Of a stretch of 64,000 bases of DNA, positions 48,074 to 55,751 are shown piece after piece. The translations under genes were made by a program, and so were the position numbers. The stretch's first letter is position 1. Each line of letters begins with the position of its first letter. The notes under the pieces were generated by a model. That model did no database searches. It was not told where the DNA came from and saw only the letters and a program-made list of their open reading frames with translations. This stretch comes from Neptunitalea lumnitzerae (GTDB lineage Bacteria > Bacteroidota > Bacteroidia > Flavobacteriales > Flavobacteriaceae): positions 335,968-399,967 of the forward strand of contig NZ_BRVO01000003.1 in NCBI RefSeq assembly GCF_027924185.1, read 5' to 3'.

Positions 48074-49192
48074 ATGAAAAAAAATTCTAGAAGAGATTTT
48101 ATTACAAAAACAGCAATGGCATCTGCTGCCATTGCTGCTACTCCATTTGCCAATTGGGCAAACAATAATTCATTAGTAACAAATACTGAAAATCAAAGTA
48201 TGAGTAAAGAAAAACTGAACTTCACCTCTAAACACGGTATAGGAGGAGTAGGATTTGGAAACGGATGGCATGAAAACAGCAACCAACAAATAGAGGAAAC
48301 CTTAGACGCTGCTTGGAACAGTGGTGTACGCTATTTTGATACCTCTCCTTGGTACGGTTTAGGGTTAAGCGAAAGACGATTAGGTCATTACCTATTTGAT
48401 AAAAAAAGAGAAGATTATATTTTATCTACCAAAGTAGGTAGAATTTTAGAACCTAATGATAGCTTTACCCCTAACCCAGATTTACTGTGGAAAGGACGTT
48501 TAAATTTTAAACACCGCTATGATTATACTGCTGATGGGGTAAGACGTTCAGTGGAAGATAGTTTACACCGTATAGGGCTATCTTCTATAGATGTGGTATT
48601 TGTACATGACCTTTCTCCAGGTAATGATAAAGACCTTGGCGGATGGGAAAAACAGTTTGAAATTGCTCAAAAAGGGGCTTTCCCAGAACTTACTAAAATG
48701 CGTGAAGAAGGTATTATAAAAGCATGGGGAATGGGTGTAAATGAACCAGACCCAATATTAAAATGCTTAGAGGTAGCAGACCCAGACATTATGCTAGTAG
48801 CTATTCAGTACTCTTTAGTTTACCATAAACAAGCCTTAAACGAAACCTTTCCGGCTATGGATAAGAAAAACGTAAAAGCGGTTATTGGTGGGCCTATTAA
48901 TGCAGGTTTCTTAGCCAACAGAGAGCGTTTTAATTATGGTGGAGATATGCCAAAAGAAATGGTAAAAAAGCGCGATAAAATAAATGATATTGTAAAACAA
49001 TACAATGTAGATTTACGTACGGTAGCATTACAATTCTGTGCTGCACACCCAACTGTAAGCTCTGTTATACCTGGAGCTAGCTTACCTGAACAAGCTATTG
49101 CAAATGCAAAATCTTTTGATGTAAAAGTTCCAGCTGATTTGTGGGCTGAATTAAAAGACGCAAAATTAATTGAACAAAATGCACCTGTTTAG
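48074..49192 (+). CDS. aldo/keto reductase with Tat-type signal (third of three)
   Basis: A protein of 372 residues. The N-terminus MKKNSRRDFITKTAMASA is a twin-arginine signal (S-R-R-D-F-I) with a weakly hydrophobic region, so a folded, cofactor-loaded enzyme may be exported. The AKR domain starts near 50: D89, Y94, K120, H178, and a C-terminal SSVIPGASLPEQ. Motifs resemble D-threo-aldose 1-dehydrogenases (L-fucose/galactose dehydrogenase class). How NAD(P)H would be supplied outside is unclear, unless the signal is not used. Confidence 0.9.
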   Translation: MKKNSRRDFITKTAMASAAIAATPFANWANNNSLVTNTENQSMSKEKLNFTSKHGIGGVGFGNGWHENSNQQIEETLDAAWNSGVRYFDTSPWYGLGLSERRLGHYLFDKKREDYILSTKVGRILEPNDSFTPNPDLLWKGRLNFKHRYDYTADGVRRSVEDSLHRIGLSSIDVVFVHDLSPGNDKDLGGWEKQFEIAQKGAFPELTKMREEGIIKAWGMGVNEPDPILKCLEVADPDIMLVAIQYSLVYHKQALNETFPAMDKKNVKAVIGGPINAGFLANRERFNYGGDMPKEMVKKRDKINDIVKQYNVDLRTVALQFCAAHPTVSSVIPGASLPEQAIANAKSFDVKVPADLWAELKDAKLIEQNAPV

Positions 49193-49217
49193 TTATAGAT
49201 TAAACTTATTTATAAAG

Positions 49218-49243
49218 AGCCCGTGTTAATTAACATGGGCTTT
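49218..49243 (+). terminator. candidate terminator of the AKR operon
   Basis: A 12-bp stem AGCCCGTGTTAA / TTAACATGGGCT with one G-T pair and no separate loop bases, so the central pairs must open. The T tract is weak. Splits the AKR operon from the flavin/Rnf operon. Confidence 0.55.
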
Positions 49244-49263
49244 AACTTAGTATTAACTTTTTA

Positions 49264-49297
49264 ACATTTGTATATACAAATGTAGGAGTTACCTTAG
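49264..49297 (+). promoter_or_regulatory. promoter and palindromic operator of the apbE-rnfCD operon
   Basis: A perfect 20-bp palindrome ACATTTGTATATACAAATGT (49264-49283) contains the -33 TTG (49268-49270). Nineteen bases later is TACCTTAG (49290-49297), one mismatch from TAnnTTTG. The operator therefore covers the -33 box and spacer, as expected for a repressor or redox-responsive dimer. Confidence 0.6.
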
Positions 49298-49313
49298 CAC
49301 TAAATACTATTTA

Positions 49314-49628
49314 ATGAAATTAAAATATATTCTACTATACATTATAGGATTAGGCTTGCTTGTTTTTGGAAATAGAAATTTCTGGGATGAACTTCAAGAA
49401 TCTAGAAAAAAAGAAAAACTTGAAGACGAAAAAAAGCACGTGAATGATGGTATAGCAAAACGTTTTGAAACACAACGTTTAGAATATGATGCTGCTACTG
49501 GTAAGTGGAAAAACCCTAATTACTATTTTAAAGTAATCAACTTAGGGAATTTCAATTTCAAAACATTGAACAAAGGCAAAACAACCGTTGAAACAAATGA
49601 TGATGAAAATGCCTCTGACAGTCAATAA
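49314..49628 (+). CDS. small membrane-anchored protein
   Basis: A protein of 104 residues: one hydrophobic N-terminal segment (about 3-21; signal anchor or signal peptide) then a charged helical region rich in Lys and Glu, ending in an acidic tail. It overlaps the following ApbE gene by up to 32 bases, so translation is coupled. No family recognised. It could be the membrane tether for the neighbouring flavin transferase. Confidence 0.7.
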   Translation: MKLKYILLYIIGLGLLVFGNRNFWDELQESRKKEKLEDEKKHVNDGIAKRFETQRLEYDAATGKWKNPNYYFKVINLGNFNFKTLNKGKTTVETNDDENASDSQ

Positions 49629-50535
49629 AAGCTACATAACACAAACTCATTTTTTGTTTTATTGCCATATCAAGGTTAAAATACCTATGCACTATGGTGA
49701 AGCTATTTTAAACCAAGCATTCAATCTATTAGAGAACATAGACAAAACCTATAATTCGTACCAACAAGGATCTTTTTTCAATCAAATAAACACCAATGCA
49801 GGTTCATTTACTGAAGTAGACGCTACTACTATATACCTATTAAAAGAACTTAAAAAAGTAGCTGAACTCACAAACGGGGTTTATGATATTACAACCATGC
49901 CGCTTATAAAACTATGGAGGTTCTATAAAAATACTACTACAGAAATACCTACCAAAGAACAAATTAAAAACACACTAAATAGTGTTAATTATAATTACAT
50001 AGAAATAGAAGAAAATAAAGTTAAAATTGCTAACTTTCAAGAAATTATTACAGGCTCTTTTATAAAGGCTTATGCTGTAGATTGTGTAATACAACTACTG
50101 AAAGAACATGGAATAACCGATGCTATTATAAATGCCGGTGGCAGTACTATAGCAGCATTAACAGATGATACACACCCTAATTGGAAAATAAATTTACCCC
50201 ACCCCTTCGACACCAATAAGCAAAAAGCAACCATTACGTTAAGTAATGGTTGTTTTTCATTATCTGCAAGAAATGAAAACTACATCAACATAAACGGTAA
50301 AAAGTACGGACACATTTTAAATGCAAAAACGGGCTATCCGTCTGACAACTTACAACTTGGCCTTATTTCTGAAAATGCATTTATAGGAGATGTATTATCA
50401 ACTGCACTTTTTAGTGTACCACCAGAAGAGTTCATAGCAACCGCTAAAAAATTAGCTGAACATTACCTGTTTAAAGCCTATCTAATAGATGGTAATGAAA
50501 AATTCCATGATTTTAATTTTAATAATGCTTCGTAA
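49597..50535 (+). CDS. apbE: ApbE-family FAD:protein FMN transferase
   Basis: About 312 residues. ApbE couples FMN covalently to Thr/Ser of target proteins using FAD and Mg2+. Visible signatures: LENIDKTYNSYQ near the start, YDITTMPL, GSFIKAYAVD in place of GAIAKGYAVD, INAGGSTIAAL, HILNAKTGYPSDN in place of the usual HILDPRTG, and GDVLSTALF. Several normally conserved residues are changed, so activity is likely but not certain. No signal peptide or lipobox is visible, unlike typical exported ApbE. Starts at 49597, 49603 or 49609 are all possible. Next to rnfC and rnfD, its probable target. Confidence 0.88.
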   Translation: MMMKMPLTVNKSYITQTHFLFYCHIKVKIPMHYGEAILNQAFNLLENIDKTYNSYQQGSFFNQINTNAGSFTEVDATTIYLLKELKKVAELTNGVYDITTMPLIKLWRFYKNTTTEIPTKEQIKNTLNSVNYNYIEIEENKVKIANFQEIITGSFIKAYAVDCVIQLLKEHGITDAIINAGGSTIAALTDDTHPNWKINLPHPFDTNKQKATITLSNGCFSLSARNENYININGKKYGHILNAKTGYPSDNLQLGLISENAFIGDVLSTALFSVPPEEFIATAKKLAEHYLFKAYLIDGNEKFHDFNFNNAS

Positions 50536-50542
50536 TTAATAT

Positions 50543-51805
50543 ATGATTCACATTCCCTCACTAAAAAGCACTACTAAAAAAATACCCATACAAAAATTGG
50601 CTGCCCCCAATATGCTGTATTTACCCCTTACTACTTATAAGGGCACATTATCCACGATTGTTGAAAAAGATTCTTATGTAAAAAAACATCAAAAAGTGGC
50701 AGCATCAGAGGGTGTCTTTGCTTCTAGTATTCATGCTCCTGCTTCTGGGTACATTAGAGGGGAGGTTAATATTGATAACCAATCCTATTTAATGCTAGAA
50801 AATGATTTTAAAGAAGTTGCTATACCTGCTAAGCAATTTACTATTAACAACATAACTGAAGATGAAATTTTAAGCACGTTACTAGATTTTGGTATAGAAG
50901 GTAGTGGTGGTGCTAAATTTCCAACCCACACAAAATACAATACAGGTAGCAAACCTATTGATACGTTTATCATTAATGCCGCCGAATGTGAGCCTTATTT
51001 ATCAGCAGACTATACCTTATTAAAAAACTATACCAAACAATTACTCGAAGCGATACAACTCATGCAAAAAGTTATCAAAGCTTCTGCTATTGTTTTTGGC
51101 ATAGAAAAACAACATAAAGAATTAAAACCACTCATACTGCAAACGGCTAAAAACCAAGACATACCTGTAAAAATAAAACTATTACCTAACGAATATCCGC
51201 AAGGTGGCGAATTACAATTGATAAAATCGGTTACCGGAAAAGAAATACCTAAAGGGAGTATTCCTGCTAATTATGGTATTGTAGTGAGCAATGTGGGTAC
51301 GCTTTGGGCTATTTACAATGCTTTTTATAAAGGCACACCTTATACGAACAGAATAGTTACCATATCTGGTGAAAAAGCGGAGAATATTGGTAATTATGAA
51401 GTAGCTATTGGCACACCTGTTTCTTATATTTTAGAAACCATTGGACTTACTTGGAATGCAACTTCTCAAACAGTTATTCTAGGTGGCCCTATGATGGGGA
51501 AAGCAGTGCAACAACCTGAGATTGGAATTAATAAAGGTTCAGGTGGAATATTAATTATCCCTAACCCTACTAATAAAAGATACAATTGCATACAATGTGG
51601 CTATTGTGTAGATGTTTGTCCGCAACACTTAATGCCCATGGAATTTGCCCGGTACAGCACTACAGAAGATATCCTACAATTGAAGAACTTCCATGTAAAT
51701 GATTGCATAGAATGCGGTGCTTGTGCCTATATATGCCCTAGTGATGTTCCCTTAATGAACAGTATTTTCAAGGGTAAAGAACTTTTAAAAGCCACTAGCC
51801 TATGA
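50543..51805 (+). CDS. rnfC: RnfC-like electron transport subunit
   Basis: A protein of 420 residues. Soluble NADH- and FMN-binding part: EGSGGAKFPT (119-128), NAAECEPYL (145-153), YPQGGELQL (219-227), GGPMMG (314-319). Two 4Fe-4S clusters follow: C349-C352-C355-C359 and C388-C391-C394-C398. RnfC is the cytosolic entry point for NADH in the ion-translocating Rnf complex. Here no rnfB, rnfG, rnfE or rnfA adjoins. Seven bases after apbE, four-base overlap (ATGA) with rnfD. Confidence 0.93.
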   Translation: MIHIPSLKSTTKKIPIQKLAAPNMLYLPLTTYKGTLSTIVEKDSYVKKHQKVAASEGVFASSIHAPASGYIRGEVNIDNQSYLMLENDFKEVAIPAKQFTINNITEDEILSTLLDFGIEGSGGAKFPTHTKYNTGSKPIDTFIINAAECEPYLSADYTLLKNYTKQLLEAIQLMQKVIKASAIVFGIEKQHKELKPLILQTAKNQDIPVKIKLLPNEYPQGGELQLIKSVTGKEIPKGSIPANYGIVVSNVGTLWAIYNAFYKGTPYTNRIVTISGEKAENIGNYEVAIGTPVSYILETIGLTWNATSQTVILGGPMMGKAVQQPEIGINKGSGGILIIPNPTNKRYNCIQCGYCVDVCPQHLMPMEFARYSTTEDILQLKNFHVNDCIECGACAYICPSDVPLMNSIFKGKELLKATSL

Positions 51806-52890
51806 GTTTAAATCCGTACATAAAACCTAAAAAAGGAAACACATCTTTTGTTATGTTAGATGTTATTATAGCCTTACTCCCCCTAGTTATAGCAGGTTAC
51901 TTTGCGTATGGTATGCAGGCTATGTGGCTATTATTAATTGCCAGCGGTTGTGCTCTTGCTACCGATGTTATCTTTTCAGCTTTATTACTTAAACAGTATA
52001 GGTCGGCATTAGATGGTTCTGCCATAGTAACCGCTTTGTTACTTTGTTTTACCTTATCGCCTATTACCCCATGGTACATGGTAGCTTTTGGTGCTGTAGC
52101 CGCCATATTATTTGGTAAAATTACTTGGGGCGGACTCGGTAAAAACAGATTTAATCCGGCATTGATAGGAAGAGAATTTATGGCAGTATTTTTCCCGGTT
52201 GTAATGACCTCTGCTGGTATTTGGGCTACAAAAGATTATATACAAACTCCTGCTACTAATCTATTCCCTGGATTAAGTAATGAATATCTATCCTCCTATC
52301 TATCTGGCTTGGTTTATAAAACCAATGGTGCTATGGGAGAATATTCCATTGCGTTGATAGCTCTAGGCGGATTTTACTTATTATTAAGAAAGCGTATTAG
52401 TTGGCATATTCCTTTGGCGCTTTTAGCGGTCTTTTTTGGTAGTTTTTGGTTTATTGAAAACGGACAAAACTATTCCTATTCCATTGCAGGTGTACTATTG
52501 GGCACACTATTTATGGCTACCGATATGCCTAGTAGCCCTACCAACAATTATGGTAAACTATATTACGGAAGTATGATAGGCTTGGTGGCTTTCATCTTTA
52601 TTATAGGAAAAGTAAGCTATGAGTATATGTCGTACGCTATTCTGTTACTAAACGGATTCTCCTATAAAATTAGCGAAGTTTTTAGACCCAAAGTTTGGGG
52701 AGAAAAGCTAGATTATAAGAAAAGGGTAGAACACATTTTTTATCTAACCCTATCCATTTTAGGTTGTACGCTAGCCATACTTTCTTTACACTATTATGAT
52801 ATGGTGTCATACCTTATATACATCTATATAGCCTACATAGTTTTAAAATTTAATTTCTCATTTATAAAAAATATAACGAACCCGATATAA
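51802..52890 (+). CDS. rnfD: RnfD-like membrane subunit
   Basis: A protein of 362 residues with about ten transmembrane segments and the RnfD landmarks SALDGSAIVTALLL (about 68-81), GGLGKNRFNPALIGREFM (about 110-127) and the ATDMPSSPT loop. The FMN-attachment motif expected as SGAT reads TPAT here (149-152), with Thr152 as the likely acceptor. Typical RnfD is the membrane partner of RnfG, but no RnfG is present. Start overlaps rnfC; the next gene begins 11 bases after the stop. Confidence 0.9.
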   Translation: MSLNPYIKPKKGNTSFVMLDVIIALLPLVIAGYFAYGMQAMWLLLIASGCALATDVIFSALLLKQYRSALDGSAIVTALLLCFTLSPITPWYMVAFGAVAAILFGKITWGGLGKNRFNPALIGREFMAVFFPVVMTSAGIWATKDYIQTPATNLFPGLSNEYLSSYLSGLVYKTNGAMGEYSIALIALGGFYLLLRKRISWHIPLALLAVFFGSFWFIENGQNYSYSIAGVLLGTLFMATDMPSSPTNNYGKLYYGSMIGLVAFIFIIGKVSYEYMSYAILLLNGFSYKISEVFRPKVWGEKLDYKKRVEHIFYLTLSILGCTLAILSLHYYDMVSYLIYIYIAYIVLKFNFSFIKNITNPI

Positions 52891-52901
52891 ACCATCATAC
52901 C

Positions 52902-53552
52902 ATGAAAAAATTATTCATATTACTTATTTCTGCTATTATTATTTCTGCTTGCTCAGAAAAACCTGTTGAAAAGGTAACCTATAACGGAACACAAAAAGAA
53001 GCCATACTAAATAATATACTAACCAGAAGATCTATTAGAAAATATACAGATCAACAAGTAAGCAAAGAGTTATTAGACACTATTATGAAAAGTGCCATTT
53101 TTGCGCCAAGTGCTTTAAATAAACAACCTTGGGAAGTACGTGTAATTCAGAATAAAGAAGTATTAACAGAAATTAATAACCGATTTTTAAAATATGCTGA
53201 GGGTAAAGAATTTCAAGGAAGCGCAAGCCGTTGGAGAGAACCTAGTTTTAGCATTTTTCATAACTCTCCTACCCTCATTGTTATTGCCAGAGATAGTAGC
53301 AACAGCTACAGTATGTTAGATTGTGGTATAATTTTACAAAACATTCTATTAAGTGCGCATGCCATGGATTTAGGTACTTGCCCTATAGGATCGTTAGTAC
53401 CTGTACTAACCTTACCAGAAAATAAAGATATTTTAGAGCTATTAAACATCCCAGAAGGATATGAGGTAGCTATTAACGTAGCTTTAGGATACCCTGCTGA
53501 ACAACCAACAGCTCCTAAACGTTACGCAGAACGCGTGAAAATAATTGAATAA
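52902..53552 (+). CDS. lipoprotein nitroreductase-family flavoenzyme
   Basis: A protein of 216 residues with a lipoprotein signal (lipobox ISAC, Cys17), then a nitroreductase fold: RRSIRKYT near 43, SALNKQPWEVRV, LDCGIILQNILLSAHAMDLG and LGYPAEQP. Normal family members are cytosolic FMN enzymes using NAD(P)H. An exported copy needs a non-soluble electron donor, and the adjacent RnfC/RnfD pair could be it. Gaps of 11 bases on each side tie it to the operon. Confidence 0.9.
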   Translation: MKKLFILLISAIIISACSEKPVEKVTYNGTQKEAILNNILTRRSIRKYTDQQVSKELLDTIMKSAIFAPSALNKQPWEVRVIQNKEVLTEINNRFLKYAEGKEFQGSASRWREPSFSIFHNSPTLIVIARDSSNSYSMLDCGIILQNILLSAHAMDLGTCPIGSLVPVLTLPENKDILELLNIPEGYEVAINVALGYPAEQPTAPKRYAERVKIIE

Positions 53553-53563
53553 AAATTGATACT

Positions 53564-54649
53564 ATGAAGAAGATTTTAATGTTATTAACTTGCTTGTGTA
53601 CACTAACTACTGCACAAGCCCAAAAGAAACCTAAACTAGAAACCGTAGCTACCTTTGGCAAAAGTATGCCTATTGGGGTAAGTGTTACTACTGACAACCG
53701 AATTTTTGTAGCGTTCCCAAATTATGATGGAGCTGGTAAATATACACTTACTGAACTCAAGAACGGACAACCTACCGCGTACCCCAACAAAAGTTACAAT
53801 ACCAAAGGAGACTATAAAAACCATTTTGTGAGGGTGCAAGACTTGTATGTGGATAACCACAATCATCTTTGGGCTTTAGATACCAAACCTGCCTCTAAAA
53901 GCTCTATTTTTGGAGAAGATGGAAAACAAGCAGATGGTTTGTTCAAGTTGGTAGAAATAGACACAAAAACCAATAAGGTAGTACGAAGCTATTTTTTTGA
54001 AGACCTAGATAAATCGGTTACGGCATTAAACGATGTACGTGTAGATACCAATCATAAACTTGCATACTTATCAGACCCCGGGCAAGCTGCCATTGTAGTA
54101 CTAGACCTTACAACTGGTAAAAGTCGTGTGGTGTTAAAAGAATCTTCTTTTACCTTGGCAGACGAAATAACCATTACTTACAAAGGAACTCCTATGGTAA
54201 ACGCAGATGGTAAACCCTTTAGCTCTAACGTAAATGGAATAGCGCTTACCCATGACATGAAATACTTCTATTTTAAACCTATCAACAAGGAAAATCTTTT
54301 TAGAGTTGAAACGAAGTATTTAGCCGATGCTACTTTAACAAAAACCCAGTTAGCTTCTAAGGTAGAAGATATGGGAGCCGTTGGTATTACTCATGGATTG
54401 GTGGCAGATAAAAAAGGTAATATTTACCTAACTACCTCAACATCATACACCATTACATATATGAGTCCAGATGGGAAATTGCATACACTTATTAAAGACC
54501 AAAACTTACTATGGCCAGACTCATTGGGCATTGGCACAGATGGATATTTATATTTTTCTTGCTCGCAGTTACAACGATTACCGCAATGGAATAACGGAAA
54601 AGACCGCACAGAATATCCGTACAAGGTATATAAAGTTAAATTACCCTAA
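53564..54649 (+). CDS. exported yellow/major royal jelly protein (MRJP)-family protein
   Basis: A protein of 361 residues with a signal peptide (cleavage near TTAQAQ, residue 20). Propeller motifs match the yellow/MRJP family: TALNDVRVDTNHKLAYLSDPG, a short VVLDLTTGKSR strand, and LGIGTDGYLYFSCSQLQRLP near the end. Bacterial members are rare and of uncertain function; some may bind small molecules, and related propellers act as lactonases. Its place after the lipoprotein nitroreductase suggests a periplasmic partner. Confidence 0.85.
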   Translation: MKKILMLLTCLCTLTTAQAQKKPKLETVATFGKSMPIGVSVTTDNRIFVAFPNYDGAGKYTLTELKNGQPTAYPNKSYNTKGDYKNHFVRVQDLYVDNHNHLWALDTKPASKSSIFGEDGKQADGLFKLVEIDTKTNKVVRSYFFEDLDKSVTALNDVRVDTNHKLAYLSDPGQAAIVVLDLTTGKSRVVLKESSFTLADEITITYKGTPMVNADGKPFSSNVNGIALTHDMKYFYFKPINKENLFRVETKYLADATLTKTQLASKVEDMGAVGITHGLVADKKGNIYLTTSTSYTITYMSPDGKLHTLIKDQNLLWPDSLGIGTDGYLYFSCSQLQRLPQWNNGKDRTEYPYKVYKVKLP

Positions 54650-54704
54650 ATTAATATTAAACAAAAAGAAATTCTTGTAACTTAAAACAAAATTCGCTTA
54701 ACCC

Positions 54705-55733
54705 ATGGAATTAGGAATTGGAATGTTTGGAGACCTTACCTACAATGAAACTGAAGGTAAATTTCAATCGGCACAAGAACGATTGAACCAAATGATTGAA
54801 CAAGTAAAATTAGCAGATGAGCTACAAATAGATAGCTTTGTATTAGGAGAACATCACAGACCCGATTACGCGGTTTCTACTCCTGAAATTGTACTGGCCT
54901 CTTTAGCTTCTGTTACAAAGCATATAAAATTAGCCAGTGGGGTAACGGTTTTAAGCTCTGCCGACCCAGTAAAAGCATACCAAGATTACACTACAGTAGA
55001 TTTACTTTCTAACGGAAGAGCCGAACTTATTGCCGGACGTGGTAGTTTCACAGAATCATTCCCTATTTTTGGTCAGAACCTTAATGATTATAATGAGCTT
55101 TTTGAAGAAAAACTAAACTTATTACTTCAGTTAAGAGATAATGAGGTGGTTAATTGGAAAGGAAAGTTTAGACCCAGCTTAAATAGTCAAACCATTTACC
55201 CAAGACCAGAGCAACCTTTAAATGTATGGATTGCCGTTGGGGGTACTCCAGAATCTGTATACCGTGCAGCACGTTTAGGCTTACCTATAATTTTTGCTAT
55301 TATTGGTGGTATGCCAAAACAATTTAAACCGCTTATAGAATTTTATAAAGAACAATATGTAAAGCACGGGCACGATGTAGAGAAAATGCAAATTGGTGTA
55401 CACTCTCATAGTTTTTTTACTGAAAATAAAGACGATTTAACTGAAAAATATTTTCCGTACTATGCCGCTCAAATGAATAGAATTGGGAAACAGCGTGGTT
55501 GGCCACCGTATTCTCAAATGCAATTTCTTGGAGGCATGAGTCCGGAAGGAGCCTTATATATGGGAGAACCTAATATGGTAGCCGATAAAATTATAAATAC
55601 CATAGAAATGTTTGGCTTAACCAGATGGGTTGCACATATAGATGTTGGCGGACCAAGTCATAAAGACTTAATGAAAGCCATTGAATTATACGGTACTAAA
55701 GTAGTACCACAAGTTAAAAAAGCATTACTATAA
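54705..55733 (+). CDS. LLM-class flavin-dependent oxidoreductase
   Basis: A protein of 342 residues of the bacterial luciferase-like (LLM) fold. It opens with MELGIGMFGDL and shows FVLGEHHRPDYAVSTPE (about 46-62), VTVLSSADPVKAYQDYTTVDLLSNGRAELIAGRG (about 85-118; given as landmarks TVDLLSNGRAE) and SFTESFPIFG. A group-A flavin monooxygenase or F420-like enzyme is possible; flavobacterial members are usually annotated as FMN-type. Substrate unknown. Fifty-five bases after the MRJP gene. Confidence 0.9.
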   Translation: MELGIGMFGDLTYNETEGKFQSAQERLNQMIEQVKLADELQIDSFVLGEHHRPDYAVSTPEIVLASLASVTKHIKLASGVTVLSSADPVKAYQDYTTVDLLSNGRAELIAGRGSFTESFPIFGQNLNDYNELFEEKLNLLLQLRDNEVVNWKGKFRPSLNSQTIYPRPEQPLNVWIAVGGTPESVYRAARLGLPIIFAIIGGMPKQFKPLIEFYKEQYVKHGHDVEKMQIGVHSHSFFTENKDDLTEKYFPYYAAQMNRIGKQRGWPPYSQMQFLGGMSPEGALYMGEPNMVADKIINTIEMFGLTRWVAHIDVGGPSHKDLMKAIELYGTKVVPQVKKALL

Positions 55734-55751
55734 AACTCTAAAAAAAACAAC

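Noticed and set aside
49588-49596. TTG start for ApbE
   Set aside because: Three ATG codons follow within seven codons in the same frame, so the TTG is not needed.
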